Source of the DNA: Kangiella marina
GTDB taxonomy: Bacteria > Pseudomonadota > Gammaproteobacteria > Enterobacterales > Kangiellaceae
Length of the DNA: 64,000 bases
Assembly (NCBI RefSeq): GCF_039541235.1
Contig: NZ_BAABFV010000002.1
Location: forward strand, 124,001-188,000
Reading direction: 5' to 3'
Shown piece by piece: positions 33,976 to 43,762 of this stretch. Within the stretch, counting starts at the first letter, position 1. Every line of letters starts with the position of its first letter. A program made the position numbers and the translations under genes. The notes below the pieces were generated by a model. The model saw only the letters and a list, made by a program, of their open reading frames with translations. It ran no database searches and had not been told where the DNA came from.

Positions 33976-35328
33976 ATGCATATTCATATTTTAGGCATCT
34001 GCGGTACTTTTATGGGCGGGATTGCTTTGCTGGCGAAGCAGCAGGGGATTTCGGTCAGTGGTAGCGATCAGAACGTTTATCCGCCGATGAGCACTCAGTT
34101 GGAGGAGCAGGGCATTGAGTTAATTCAGGGCTTTGATCCGAAGCACATACCTGAACACACCGACTGTGTGGTGGTCGGCAACGCGATGTCACGCGGTAAC
34201 CCATCGGTAGAGTATGTGCTTGAGCAGGGTTTGAATTATCGCTCTGGGCCGCAGTGGCTGTCGGAGAATATTCTAAATGACAAGTGGGTACTGGCAGCGT
34301 CGGGGACCCATGGTAAAACCACGACGGCGAGTATGACGGCTTGGATCTTGGAGTATTCGAACCTAAATCCAGGCTTTTTGATTGGTGGGATTCCTGAGAA
34401 TTTTGGGTTATCTGCACGTTTAACCGAGTCGCCGTTTTTTGTGGTAGAGGCCGACGAGTACGATACGGCGTTTTTCGATAAACGTTCGAAGTTTGTGCAT
34501 TACCGACCGCGCACACTTATCATGAATAATCTTGAGTTTGACCACGCGGATATTTTTAAGGATATCGAGGCGATTAAGACTCAGTTCCACCACTTACTTC
34601 GAATCGTCCCGGGCAATGGCTTAGTCATTTACCCTGACGATGAACAGTATTTACAACAAGTCGTAGACATGGGCTTCTGGTCGGAGAAAGAGTTGATTGG
34701 CCCGGAAGATGGCTGGCAATTCAAGCTACTCAAAGAAGATGGCAGTCATTTTGAGGTTTTCTTTGCCGGGGCAAAACAGGGCGAAGTTAACTGGGAGTTG
34801 ATCGGCTTGCACAACGTCGTCAATGGCTTGGCGTCGATTGCTGCGGCTAGACACGCTGGCGTCCCCGCCCATCATTGCTGCGATGCACTATCCGAGTTCC
34901 GCAATGTGAAACGTCGAATGGAGCTAAAAGGCGAAGTGGGCGGTGTAGCGGTTTATGATGATTTTGCACACCATCCGACAGCGATTCAAACGACCTTGGG
35001 CGGTTTTCGAAAGAAAGTGGGTGAGAAGCGTGTTATTGCTATTTTGGATTTGCGATCAGCGACGATGCGTTCGGGCATCCATAAAGACACCTTGATTCCA
35101 ACCTTAGCTGAAGCTGACGAAGTGATTATTCACAAACCCAATGAGTATAACTGGCAGTTCCCCCAAGCGCAGCTTGAAAAGCTCAAAAGCGTACAGATAT
35201 TGGAGGATGTGGATGCGATTCTGCATGCCGTCTCAAAAATGATACAATCCAATGACCAAATTCTTGTCATGAGTAATGGCGGTTTTGGCGGAATTCACGG
35301 CAAGCTGTTGGAGCTATTAGCTGAATGA
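33976..35328 (+). CDS. mpl: UDP-MurNAc:L-alanyl-gamma-D-glutamyl-meso-DAP ligase
   Basis: Murein recycling ligase that attaches the recovered tripeptide to UDP-MurNAc. 450 residues (E. coli 457). [15 protein letters not shown] is the typical Mpl start; ATP loop [11 protein letters not shown] (about residue 115); [16 protein letters not shown] and the domain 3 block [10 protein letters not shown]. The frame is open 13 codons upstream but this ATG matches the family start. Overlaps ubiX by an ATGA. Confidence 0.95.
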   Translation: MHIHILGICGTFMGGIALLAKQQGISVSGSDQNVYPPMSTQLEEQGIELIQGFDPKHIPEHTDCVVVGNAMSRGNPSVEYVLEQGLNYRSGPQWLSENILNDKWVLAASGTHGKTTTASMTAWILEYSNLNPGFLIGGIPENFGLSARLTESPFFVVEADEYDTAFFDKRSKFVHYRPRTLIMNNLEFDHADIFKDIEAIKTQFHHLLRIVPGNGLVIYPDDEQYLQQVVDMGFWSEKELIGPEDGWQFKLLKEDGSHFEVFFAGAKQGEVNWELIGLHNVVNGLASIAAARHAGVPAHHCCDALSEFRNVKRRMELKGEVGGVAVYDDFAHHPTAIQTTLGGFRKKVGEKRVIAILDLRSATMRSGIHKDTLIPTLAEADEVIIHKPNEYNWQFPQAQLEKLKSVQILEDVDAILHAVSKMIQSNDQILVMSNGGFGGIHGKLLELLAE

Positions 35329-35948
35329 GCATGAAAAAGAACACTGCAATCACTCTCGCCATAACGGGCGCTTCGGGCGCACCTTATGCCTTGAAGTTAT
35401 TGCAAGAACTGACTAAGCATTACCACAAAGTTTACCTGATGCTGTCCAGCGCTGCGCGCGTCGTTTTGGCGACCGAGTGTGGAGTGCAGGTTAACAAGTC
35501 GCCGAGTGTGATTGAGCGTGAACTTGCGGAACAGTTATCCATCGACGCTGGGGCGCTTGAAGCATTCTCTAGCGATAATTGGATGTCTCCAGTGGCGAGT
35601 GGGTCGAGCGCACCGAAACAAATGATCGTCTGTCCCTGTAGCACGGGAACCTTGAGCGCTATAGCGCATGGCGCCTCGGATAATTTAATTGAGCGTGCCG
35701 CTGATGTGGTGATGAAAGAGCGGGGACAGTTAATCTTGGTCCCGCGTGAAACGCCGTTCAATACGATTCATTTAGAGAATATGACACGCTTATCGCAGAT
35801 GGGCGTGACTATCATGCCAGCGTCACCGGGCTTTTATAATGAGCCCAAGTCGATTGATGATTTAGTCGATTTTATGGTGGCGCGTATTCTTGATCATTTG
35901 GATCTAGAGCACGACCTTGGACATCGCTGGGGTTACAGCGGTAATTGA
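35325..35948 (+). CDS. ubiX: Flavin prenyltransferase UbiX
   Basis: Makes prenylated FMN, the cofactor of UbiD decarboxylase in ubiquinone synthesis. 207 residues. Flavin-binding motif [53 protein letters not shown] and MPASPGFY are all diagnostic. Its ATG overlaps the mpl stop, so the two are translated together. ubiD is not in the window. Confidence 0.96.
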   Translation: MSMKKNTAITLAITGASGAPYALKLLQELTKHYHKVYLMLSSAARVVLATECGVQVNKSPSVIERELAEQLSIDAGALEAFSSDNWMSPVASGSSAPKQMIVCPCSTGTLSAIAHGASDNLIERAADVVMKERGQLILVPRETPFNTIHLENMTRLSQMGVTIMPASPGFYNEPKSIDDLVDFMVARILDHLDLEHDLGHRWGYSGN

Positions 35949-35957
35949 CGGCTTCGC

Positions 35958-36038
35958 TGTCATCCTGAGCTTGACTCAGGATCTTTTCTGGTATGAGATT
36001 TACGTTTTATGAGATCCTGAATCCAGTTCAGGATGACA
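35958..36038. repeat. 81-bp element with terminal inverted repeats
   Basis: TGTCATCCTGA at the left end and its exact complement TCAGGATGACA at the right end. Each end is itself a small palindrome (CCTGAGCTTGACTCAGG and CCTGAATCCAGTTCAGG). No coding capacity. Same family as the repeat at 31062-31090; MITE-like. Confidence 0.75.
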
Positions 36039-36098
36039 ATATCCGCGCTCCTGAGTTTACTTGTGGAGTGATGTGACAAATAAAAACATGGTACTTAA

Positions 36099-37034
36099 AT
36101 GACAAAAGCATTATCGATTAAAGACTTATGCAAAACCTATGATAATGGCACGCAAGCCTTAAAAGGGATCAACCTTGAAGTAGAGCAGGGTGACTTTTTT
36201 GCACTGCTAGGCCCTAATGGTGCTGGTAAATCGACCGCCATTGGTATCATCAGTGCGCTGGTCAATAAAAGCGCCGGTAAAGTTGAAGTTTTTGGGCATG
36301 ACATTGATACCGATCTCACCAATGCCAAAAAACAACTGGGCTTGGTGCCACAAGAATTTAACTTCAACATGTTTGAAGGCGTGGAGCAGATTATCGTACA
36401 GCAGGCGGGTTATTACGGTATCTCGCGCAAAGAAGCAAAAAAGCGTGCTCAGCCTATTTTGGAACAACTGGGATTATGGGATAAGCGTAATGCGCAGTCG
36501 CGTGAACTGTCTGGCGGTATGAAACGTCGCTTGATGATTGCGCGTGGCCTTATTCATGAACCAAAACTGTTGATTCTGGATGAGCCAACGGCTGGTGTTG
36601 ATATTGAGTTACGTCGTTCGATGTGGGACTTCATGCAAGATCTGAATCGTGACAAGAAAACAACCATCGTATTGACCACTCACTATTTAGAAGAAGCTGA
36701 AAGCTTGTGTCGTAATATTGCCATCATTAATCACGGTGAAATTGCTGAGAACACCAGCATGAAAGAGTTGCTGTCAAAACTGGATGTTGAAACCTTTGTA
36801 CTGGATACCACGGGCTTGCCTGCGCAAATGCCTGAGCTCAATGGCTATGACGTTTGCGTTCGTGATGAAACCACGATTGAAGTCGATGTTAATAAAGGGG
36901 CAGGCGTTAATGGCGTGTTCCAAGAATTAAGCAAACATGACATTACGGTCTTAAGCATGAGAAACAAAGCGAATCGTTTAGAGGAGTTATTTGTGCGTCT
37001 GGTTGAAAATCCACATGGAGGGCCTAAGTCATGA
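36099..37034 (+). CDS. yadG: ABC-2 transporter ATPase (YadG-like)
   Basis: 311 residues. Walker A GPNGAGKST (about 38-46), Q-loop LVPQEF, signature LSGGMKRRL, Walker B LLILDEPTAGVD, and switch histidine in LTTHYLEE. The remaining 80 residues form the C-terminal domain of this group. Pairs with the permease that starts in its stop region (ATGA overlap). Substrate unknown. Confidence 0.92.
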   Translation: MTKALSIKDLCKTYDNGTQALKGINLEVEQGDFFALLGPNGAGKSTAIGIISALVNKSAGKVEVFGHDIDTDLTNAKKQLGLVPQEFNFNMFEGVEQIIVQQAGYYGISRKEAKKRAQPILEQLGLWDKRNAQSRELSGGMKRRLMIARGLIHEPKLLILDEPTAGVDIELRRSMWDFMQDLNRDKKTTIVLTTHYLEEAESLCRNIAIINHGEIAENTSMKELLSKLDVETFVLDTTGLPAQMPELNGYDVCVRDETTIEVDVNKGAGVNGVFQELSKHDITVLSMRNKANRLEELFVRLVENPHGGPKS

Positions 37035-37792
37035 ATTTAGTTGCCTTCCAAACCATTGTCATCAAAGAAATAACACGCTGGACCCGCATTTGGTCGCAAA
37101 CGCTGCTACCACCAGCGATAACCATGACCTTGTATTTCGTGATCTTCGGTAACTTGATCGGCTCGCGTGTGGGTGAGATGGATGGCTTCGGCTACATGGA
37201 GTATATCGTGCCGGGCTTAATCATGATGTCGGTTATTACCAACTCCTACGGCAACGTTGTGTCGTCGTTTTTTAGCTCGAAATATCAGCGCTCGATTGAA
37301 GAAATGATGGTGTCGCCGGTCTCTAATTGGGTGATTTTAGCGGGCTATGTCGGCGGTGGCGTGCTACGCGGATTATTCACTGGCCTGATTGTCACTATCG
37401 TCGCGTCTTTCTTTGTCGACTTACAGATCCATAACTTCTGGGTTGTTATTAGTGTGGTGTTTTTGACCTCGATTTTGTTCGCTATCGGCGGATTGATCAA
37501 CGCGGTATTCGCTAAGAAGTTTGATGATGTGGCGATTGTACCGACGTTTATCTTAACGCCATTAACATACTTAGGCGGTGTTTTTTACTCGATCAGTTTG
37601 TTGCCAGAGTTTTGGCAAGGCGTCTCGAAGTTAAACCCGATTATTTATATGGTAAATGCTTTCCGCTATGGCTTCTTAGGTAAGTCGGATATTCAGATAG
37701 GCATTGCTTTTGCGATAATTCTAGTCTTTATCGCGCTACTCACCAGCTTTGCGATGTACTTATTGAACCGAGGTATTGGCTTACGTGCCTGA
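37031..37792 (+). CDS. yadH: ABC-2 transporter permease (YadH-like)
   Basis: 253 residues with six membrane helices and the ABC-2 pattern GYMEYIVPGLIMMSVITNSY, SIEEMMVSPVSNW, LGGVFYSISLLPEFW. Forms an exporter with the preceding ATPase. The Lon-N gene overlaps its end, so a three-gene transcript is likely. Confidence 0.92.
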   Translation: MNLVAFQTIVIKEITRWTRIWSQTLLPPAITMTLYFVIFGNLIGSRVGEMDGFGYMEYIVPGLIMMSVITNSYGNVVSSFFSSKYQRSIEEMMVSPVSNWVILAGYVGGGVLRGLFTGLIVTIVASFFVDLQIHNFWVVISVVFLTSILFAIGGLINAVFAKKFDDVAIVPTFILTPLTYLGGVFYSISLLPEFWQGVSKLNPIIYMVNAFRYGFLGKSDIQIGIAFAIILVFIALLTSFAMYLLNRGIGLRA

Positions 37793-38390
37793 TACTGGCA
37801 GCCTAGGCGGCGATAACCAAGTTCTACCGATTTTCCCGCTACAGCGGGTCGTGTTCCCAGATAGCGTGCTTCGGCTGCAAATTTTTGAGCAGCGCTATCT
37901 GGATATGATCGCGCGCCAATTGTCGAACAATCAGGGGTTCGCCACCTGCCTTATTAAGAAAGGTAACGAGACCGGCATCCCCGCCACACCTTTCACTTAT
38001 GGTACTTATGTTGAGATCGTAGATTTTGATCAACGTGAAGACGGTATTTTGCTGATTACCTGCTTAGGGCGGCAAAGAGTTAAGGTGAACTCCAGTTCCA
38101 TTCTTCCTGATAACCTTATTAGCGCCAATGTGTCTTTCTTAGAAAACTTGCCACAAGTGCCTATTAGAGATAATCAGGGGGAGTTGATCGACTTGCTGAC
38201 CGACTTAGGAAAGCATCCTCAGGTAGAAATCTTAGAAGCACCGGAGCGCTGGCAGCACATGGACTTTATTGTCGAGCGTTTGACGGAGTTCCTGCCGGTC
38301 ACCGAACCGCAGAAGCAGGCCGTTTTAGAAGAAAGCCACCTTGAAACCCGTATTGCCATGCTGTATCAGATGCTGGCGTGGTTGAAGTAG
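37785..38390 (+). CDS. Lon N-terminal (substrate-binding) domain protein
   Basis: About 201 residues. QVLPIFPLQRVVFPDSVLRLQIFEQRYLDMI is the start of the Lon LAN/PUA-like domain, followed by the helical part ending LETRIAMLYQMLAWL. It has no ATPase or protease domain, so it is the free-standing LON-substrate-binding family. Partner unknown. I take GTG at 37785 as start, with GAGG 11 nt upstream; a TTG three codons earlier is possible. Overlaps yadH. Confidence 0.88.
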   Translation: MPDTGSLGGDNQVLPIFPLQRVVFPDSVLRLQIFEQRYLDMIARQLSNNQGFATCLIKKGNETGIPATPFTYGTYVEIVDFDQREDGILLITCLGRQRVKVNSSSILPDNLISANVSFLENLPQVPIRDNQGELIDLLTDLGKHPQVEILEAPERWQHMDFIVERLTEFLPVTEPQKQAVLEESHLETRIAMLYQMLAWLK

Positions 38391-38428
38391 TTTAACCATA
38401 ACCCTCTAGTGCAACTTTTCATACAGGC

Positions 38429-38455
38429 AAAAAAGAGCCCACCAGGTGGTGGGCT
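38429..38455 (-). terminator. Orphan minus-strand terminator
   Basis: AGCCCACC-ACCT-GGTGGGCT (8-bp perfect stem, minus strand) followed by C and six T. No annotated minus-strand gene ends here. Confidence 0.75.
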
Positions 38456-38760
38456 AATGGCTTGCGCATTGATAAACTTATTTTCCAAATTAACTTGTCT
38501 GAGTGTAGGGAAGACAATGATGCTCAAACATGGATATAGATTAACCCTATTAATTGGTTTTTTCCATAGCGTATAATGTAGAAATGTTAACCAATCCACG
38601 TTTGGAAGTATTTGTTTTCAAAGGGAATGTAAATAAATCTGACAGTTTATGCAGGTATGACTTAACGCCAAAATCACATCTGCATTAAAATGTATGTGAT
38701 AAGAATTATTAATGCAAATATGGTTTGTGCTCCCTGGCGTGTAAACAAAGATGCATCAAC

Positions 38761-38790
38761 AAAAAAGGCACCCTAAACAGGTGCCTTTTT
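38761..38790. terminator. Terminator of fabV, also usable by the Lon-N transcript
   Basis: GGCACC-7 nt-GGTGCC, with T tracts on both strands; 35 nt past the fabV stop. Confidence 0.85.
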
Positions 38791-38824
38791 GAAGACATTG
38801 ATATGTTGATGAAGACTCCAAGCA

Positions 38825-40006
38825 CTAAACGATAGGGCTGGTGTCCTTATCGTAATCCACGCCATCGACCTCGAAGCCAAACAGCTTGAAGAACTCGTGC
38901 TGATAACCTTTGTAGTCAGAAATCTCACTAATATTTTCAGTAGTCGCAATCTCCCAAAGACGCTCAACTTCTTCTTGGATCTTGTCATCAAGCTCTTTTA
39001 AGTCGAGACGGAAGCGACGAGTATCATCATACACCGCGTTATCGCCGTACATCTGCTCAACAATCAACTCATGAATTTGCTCGATAGGTCCTTCATGCAC
39101 GTCGTTTTCCTTCATCACCTTATACAGCAATGAAATATACAAAGGCATCACCGGGATCGCCGAACTTGCTTGCGTCACAACCGCCTTTAAGACAGACACG
39201 TTTGCCGAGCCGTTGTACTTATCTTGCAACATCTCATGAATCGCGTGCGAAGCACGATCCAGATCTTCTTTCGCTTTACCAATCGTCGCGTGACCATAAA
39301 TTGGCCAAGTCAATTTCTTACCGATATAGGTGTAAGCGGTTGTTTTGACGTTATCGGCTAATACACCAGCTTCGTCCAGAGCCTCCATCCAAAGCTCCCA
39401 ATCTTCGCCACCCATAACCTTAATGGTGTTTTGAATATCGTCCTCAGTCGCTGGCTCGATGGAAATGTCGTGAACCAAGCCTTTGTCGGTATTCAACGTC
39501 TTCTCAGTCACCGCTTCACCGATAGGCTTAAGCGCAGACTTATAAACGTCACCTGTATTAGGATCTTGACGACGAGGAGAGGCTAATGAATAAACCACTA
39601 GGTCAATCTTGCCCATCTCTTCTTTAATGATCTTAATCGCGTCTTCTTTCGCTTGGTTCGAGAAAGCGTCGCCATTGATCGACTTATTCCAAAGGCCCGC
39701 TTCATCAGCAGCAAGCTCAAAACCACGGTTGTTGTACCAACCCGCAGTCCCTGTCTTGTTTTCAGTCGCTTCTTTCTCAAAAAACAAACCTAAAGTCTTA
39801 GCGCCATAACCAAACGCCGACACGATACGCGACGCCAAGCCATAACCCGTCGAAGAACCAATAACCAACACATTTTTAGGGCTATCAGCCGTAACTTCAG
39901 GCTTATTCTTCTTCACATACTCAATCTGCTCATTCACGTGAGCGATACAACCTTGAGGGTGCGACGTAGTACAAACAAAACCACGTACTTTCGGCTTAAT
40001 AATCAT
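38825..40006 (-). CDS. fabV: NADH-dependent trans-2-enoyl-ACP/CoA reductase FabV
   Basis: Last step of each fatty acid elongation cycle; a triclosan-tolerant replacement for FabI. 393 residues (family about 400). Start MIIKPKVRGFVCTTSHPQGC, the NADH loop VLVIGSSTGYGLASR, YSLASPRR, and the Tyr-x8-Lys active site in YGHATIGKAK. No fabI gene was seen in the window, which covers only a small part of the genome. Confidence 0.96.
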   Translation of the reverse strand: MIIKPKVRGFVCTTSHPQGCIAHVNEQIEYVKKNKPEVTADSPKNVLVIGSSTGYGLASRIVSAFGYGAKTLGLFFEKEATENKTGTAGWYNNRGFELAADEAGLWNKSINGDAFSNQAKEDAIKIIKEEMGKIDLVVYSLASPRRQDPNTGDVYKSALKPIGEAVTEKTLNTDKGLVHDISIEPATEDDIQNTIKVMGGEDWELWMEALDEAGVLADNVKTTAYTYIGKKLTWPIYGHATIGKAKEDLDRASHAIHEMLQDKYNGSANVSVLKAVVTQASSAIPVMPLYISLLYKVMKENDVHEGPIEQIHELIVEQMYGDNAVYDDTRRFRLDLKELDDKIQEEVERLWEIATTENISEISDYKGYQHEFFKLFGFEVDGVDYDKDTSPIV

Positions 40007-40191
40007 AAAAAAACAACTCCAGATAAAAATATGGCGCTATTGTAACGTTTTTTTAAGGGAAAGGGGTACTACCAGATAGCGAATGAATAATTTGAAACAA
40101 TCGTGTTTTTTAAGTATTTCCAAATAAGAATAGCGGTTGATAGTGTTAAGCTGGCGATGAATTCTTGTAAATGTTGATGTGGAGGAGCTGA

Positions 40192-40542
40192 ATGAATTGG
40201 TTAGAAATGAAGGACTCTGAGGTCATGGCTATTGCAGAGCCAATTATGGATAACTTAATGCAAGCTTCTACCGATATTGATTATGAGCGTCATGTTAGAG
40301 ACTTTAGCGATAATATGAAGCGTATAGTGACGGAAGAAAATTTTGAACAACAATGCAGAAGCTACCAAAAGGTTTTAGGCTATTTTGCAGAAAGGGAGTT
40401 GATGGGCGTTGTTCGAAAAGCAACGGATGCACGAATATATTGGAAGCAATGGTACACGATATCGGGAAACGAATATTTAGCTTTCCTGCATTTAATGGTG
40501 CAAGACGACAAAATTAAGGTTGTGAATGTTTCGGTGTCATAA
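40192..40542 (+). CDS. Hypothetical protein, 116 residues
   Basis: Soluble, mildly acidic, no signal or membrane helix. Predicted alternation of N-terminal helices (MAIAEPIMDNLMQASTDIDYERHVRDF) and C-terminal strands (RIYWKQWYTISGNEYLAFLHLMVQDDKIKVVNVSV) would suit an NTF2/cystatin-like cone fold, as in DUF3887/DUF4019-type proteins, but this is a guess from pattern. GGAG lies 7 nt before the ATG. Separate from neighbours. Confidence 0.7.
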   Translation: MNWLEMKDSEVMAIAEPIMDNLMQASTDIDYERHVRDFSDNMKRIVTEENFEQQCRSYQKVLGYFAERELMGVVRKATDARIYWKQWYTISGNEYLAFLHLMVQDDKIKVVNVSVS

Positions 40543-40652
40543 CGTCACTATTTAATGGCATTAACAAGCTTAAAGAGTGAGTGACTCCCCGAAAATTGTT
40601 GACCCTGAGCAATTCTGCTAATGTACGGGTAAATATCTTATAAAGAACAATT

Positions 40653-42368
40653 ATGAACAAAGGCGCTGGCTGTTTAACCCTATTCGGTGGTGTGTTTTTC
40701 TTAGCCGGATTGGCTATTTTTGTTTGGGGGCTTATCTCAAGCGTTAACGTCTGGCGAGCCCAAGACTGGTCTGTGGTAGATGCGGAAATAATCAGCCTGG
40801 AGCAGGTGTCTTCTACCGACGACGGCAGCACGACTTATGGCGTAAAAGGGACTTACCGCTATATGTTTAATGATCGAGAATACCAATCGAACCAAGTGTC
40901 TTTCTATTCTGGCACGGATAATATCGGCAGCTACCAGCAGCAACTTTATCGGAATCTAAGGCACGCAAGCAGCCAACAGAAACTCAAAGCCTACGTTAAC
41001 CCAGAAAGTCCCAGTGAAAGCGTGCTGGATCGAACCATGCGCTGGGGAATGCTGGGCTTTTATTCCATCTTCTTACTAGTGTTCGGCGGTGTTGGATTGG
41101 GTATTATGTTGTGGGCTCGCTGGGGAGCTAAGCGCTTAGCTCAAAAAGAAGTATTCCAGGAAACTCATAGCGAAGAACCATGGTTGTGGCGTAAAGAGTG
41201 GCAGGGCAATGATTTTAGGTGCCAAACAAAAAGTGCCTTTAAGGTCATGCTCGGCTTCGCCATTATTTGGAATCTGATTTCGCTACCGGGCACTATCGGA
41301 GTCCTTCACGAAGGCAATTATTTTAAGGAGCCATTGCAGCTCTTGGTTTTTTTGTTCCCTTTAGTTGGCTTAGGAATGATTGTCTTGACAGTGATTTATT
41401 ACCGTCGGGAAAAAGCGTTTGGTGACTCCAAGCTCGTGTTACAGCAAACGCCTTTAGTCATTGGTGGGCGTAATTCCGGAAAAATTATTATCAATGGTGA
41501 GCTCAAAGAGCGGGAAGTGATGCTAACCCTGAGCTGTCAAAGAGTGACTCGCCGCCGTAGCGGTAAAGAAACTAGAACTACCACAAAAATACTGTGGCAA
41601 GATGATCAGCGGCTTCTTGTACAACAGCATCAAGCACAACAGTTTGCTGTGGATTTTGACGTAAAAATCCCAGAAGGCTTGCCTGAGTCGAGCGATGCTG
41701 ATGTGAATAATAAAATTGAATGGGTTGTGAAAGTCGAGCAGAAACAAAAAGGCCCAGACTTGCAGTTGATGTTTGAGCTTCCTGCGTTTGTCGTGGCGCA
41801 CAGAATAGAGCCCGAAACGCCGAAAGAAGATTTGTTTAGTGAGCAATCTACAGAAGGCTCAGTAACATCGAAAGGTGGTGATTGGCGATACTTGGATATC
41901 GTAGAGTCGCACTCGAATTACGGAAAAGAGTACTACTTTAAAGCCTTTAGACACAAAGCCTTAGGAATCGGAACCTTAATCTTTGGGCTGGTATTTTTTG
42001 CTATTGGTTTAGGGGTTTTTATGGCGGAGTCTAGTTATTTGTTCCTGATAGCTTTTGGTGGCATGGGACTTCTTATATTTTTTATTGGCCTGAATGTCTT
42101 GTTATTCAGGAGTCGCATTGCCGTGAGCTCTGGAGTGTTAATCTGTAAAAAAGGATCGTTATTCAGCAAAGTTTATCGTTTCAATAAAAGCGACATCGAA
42201 AAAATTACACGTGAAAGTAATATGAGTTCAGGTAATAAGCAGTATTACCACCTTTCTGTGAAGAGCAAAGACGGCACCAAGGAAGTTATTGCGAAGTACT
42301 TATTGAACTCTAATGACGTTGATAATTTTATCGAGCAACTGAATAGTGAACTTGGCATAGCTGGCTAG
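40653..42368 (+). CDS. DUF3592 domain membrane protein
   Basis: 571 residues. N-terminal DUF3592 region: helix (5-30), a strand-rich domain (YGVKGTYRYMFNDREYQSNQV, AYVNPESPSESVL), and a second helix near 145. Further helices lie around 200, 230, 435 and 460, with two cytosolic or periplasmic strand-rich parts between. The C-terminus resembles a PH-like patch (SKVYRFNKSDIEKITRES). Function unknown. Confidence 0.75.
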   Translation: MNKGAGCLTLFGGVFFLAGLAIFVWGLISSVNVWRAQDWSVVDAEIISLEQVSSTDDGSTTYGVKGTYRYMFNDREYQSNQVSFYSGTDNIGSYQQQLYRNLRHASSQQKLKAYVNPESPSESVLDRTMRWGMLGFYSIFLLVFGGVGLGIMLWARWGAKRLAQKEVFQETHSEEPWLWRKEWQGNDFRCQTKSAFKVMLGFAIIWNLISLPGTIGVLHEGNYFKEPLQLLVFLFPLVGLGMIVLTVIYYRREKAFGDSKLVLQQTPLVIGGRNSGKIIINGELKEREVMLTLSCQRVTRRRSGKETRTTTKILWQDDQRLLVQQHQAQQFAVDFDVKIPEGLPESSDADVNNKIEWVVKVEQKQKGPDLQLMFELPAFVVAHRIEPETPKEDLFSEQSTEGSVTSKGGDWRYLDIVESHSNYGKEYYFKAFRHKALGIGTLIFGLVFFAIGLGVFMAESSYLFLIAFGGMGLLIFFIGLNVLLFRSRIAVSSGVLICKKGSLFSKVYRFNKSDIEKITRESNMSSGNKQYYHLSVKSKDGTKEVIAKYLLNSNDVDNFIEQLNSELGIAG

Positions 42369-42414
42369 GGTGTTTGTAACAAAAGCAGACGTCAGCCATC
42401 TGATAGTCATTCTT

Positions 42415-42465
42415 GAGTAAAAGAAAGTATCGAGTAAAAGAAAGTATCGAGTAAAAGAAATCACC
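42415..42465 (+). repeat. 17-bp tandem repeat, about 2.7 copies
   Basis: GAGTAAAAGAAAGTATC at 42415 and 42432, and a third diverging copy at 42449, ending 20 nt before the next start codon. A recent local expansion. Confidence 0.85.
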
Positions 42466-42484
42466 GAACAAAGGGGATGGTCTG

Positions 42485-43708
42485 ATGCAGAAGAAAGTAA
42501 ACTTTACCACAAAAGATGGTTTTGAATTATCTGGAGTGATTCATTTCCCTGAGCATCGAGTGACTCAAGCCTATGCGCTGTTTGCCCATTGCTTTACCTG
42601 CACTAAAAATATCAATTCAGCGGTAAATATCGCCAACGCCTTAGCTGATGAAGGTATTGCCACCTTACGTTTTGATTTTACAGGTCTGGGCGCGAGTAAA
42701 GGTGATTTTGCGGACACCAGCTTTACCACCAATGTGAATGATCTGATCGATGCTGCCAACTTTTTAGCAGCTGATTATGAAGCGCCACAGATTATTATCG
42801 GTCACTCGCTAGGTGGCACAGCAATTCTGGCCGCAGCAAAAGATATCTCCTCGGCCAAAGCCGTAGCGACAATTGGATCTCCTGCATCCCCAGAACACGT
42901 ACTGCATCAACTGGAGCCCGAGTTACAAACGTTAAAAGAGAAAGGCGAAGCGACGATCAAACTCGCCGGACGTCCTTTTACTTTTAAACAAGACTTCGTG
43001 GATGATGTGCAGCAACACAACATCGATATTCACGGGCTCAATAAGGCGCTTATGGTGATGCACTCGCCAATCGACGATACTGTTTCTATCAGCGAAGCCG
43101 AAACGATTTATAAGTCAGCGCTACATCCTAAGAGCTTTATCACTCTGGATAAAGCCGATCACCTCATGAGTAAGACCGAAGATTCTATGTATGCTGGGCA
43201 CGTTTTAGCGAGTTGGGCCAGCCGTTATATCGATACAAAAGAAGAACCCTTATTACCCAAAGCTCAAGATAAAGTTGTGATCGCTGCACAAACTGGAGAG
43301 GGGTTCTTGAATCGCGTTAACGCTAATGGGCATGTTTTTTTAGCTGATGAACCAGAGCGACTCGGCGGCACCAACTTAGGACCAACACCATACGACTTCT
43401 TGTCTACCGCGCTAGGAACCTGTACAGCCATGACCTTAAATATGTATGCGCGCCGCAAAAAGCTCGACGTATCGAAAGTCATCGTTAATGTTAGCCACGA
43501 TAAGGTACACCTTGAAGATTGTGATCATTGTGAAGCCAAAAAAGGGGATAAAAACGGCAAGATCGACAAGTTTCATCGAAGTATCGTTATTGAAGCGGAT
43601 ATCACCGAAGAGCAACGCCAGCGGCTACTCGAAATCGCAGACTTATGCCCGGTGCACAAAACCCTGCACAGCGAATCGATTATTGAAACCGTGTTGGAAT
43701 ATTCCTGA
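42485..43708 (+). CDS. Alpha/beta hydrolase fused to OsmC domain
   Basis: 407 residues. Residues 1-250 are an alpha/beta hydrolase: nucleophile Ser in IIIGHSLGGTA, aspartate in MHSPIDDTV and His in DKADHLMS. Residues 265-407 are an OsmC/YhfA-like domain with the peroxidatic Cys in LGTCTAMTLNMYARRK and the second Cys in DLCPVHKTL. OsmC proteins reduce organic hydroperoxides; the hydrolase part could act on lipid ester substrates. This fusion is known in many bacteria. Strong GGGGATGG site. Confidence 0.92.
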   Translation: MQKKVNFTTKDGFELSGVIHFPEHRVTQAYALFAHCFTCTKNINSAVNIANALADEGIATLRFDFTGLGASKGDFADTSFTTNVNDLIDAANFLAADYEAPQIIIGHSLGGTAILAAAKDISSAKAVATIGSPASPEHVLHQLEPELQTLKEKGEATIKLAGRPFTFKQDFVDDVQQHNIDIHGLNKALMVMHSPIDDTVSISEAETIYKSALHPKSFITLDKADHLMSKTEDSMYAGHVLASWASRYIDTKEEPLLPKAQDKVVIAAQTGEGFLNRVNANGHVFLADEPERLGGTNLGPTPYDFLSTALGTCTAMTLNMYARRKKLDVSKVIVNVSHDKVHLEDCDHCEAKKGDKNGKIDKFHRSIVIEADITEEQRQRLLEIADLCPVHKTLHSESIIETVLEYS

Positions 43709-43711
43709 GCC

Positions 43712-43762
43712 AATACTCTCTTTGATGAGAATACTCTCTTCGACAAGAATACTCTTTGACAA
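43712..43762 (+). repeat. 18-bp degenerate tandem repeat, about three copies
   Basis: AATACTCTCTTTGATGAG, AATACTCTCTTCGACAAG, AATACTCTTTGACAA. The last copy contains the -35 of the dbpA promoter. Confidence 0.75.

Larger units (their letters stand above)
38391..38824. other. Intergenic region with two minus-strand terminators
   Basis: 434 nt without a gene. The fabV terminator is at its right end. A second minus-strand terminator (38429-38455) stands alone near the left end, with about 300 nt of AT-rich sequence between. Minus-strand TATACG near 38572 could start a short transcript. No protein-coding frame looks real. Confidence 0.4.

Noticed and set aside
38366-38599. 77-codon minus-strand frame downstream of the Lon-N gene
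   Set aside because: It runs across the orphan terminator hairpin and into the Lon-N gene; composition is not protein-like.
41523-41846. 107-codon minus-strand frame inside the DUF3592 gene
   Set aside because: Shadow of the plus-strand gene with no recognisable domain or start signal.
42415-42465. CRISPR-like short repeats
   Set aside because: Units are directly adjacent with no spacers, so a simple tandem repeat.
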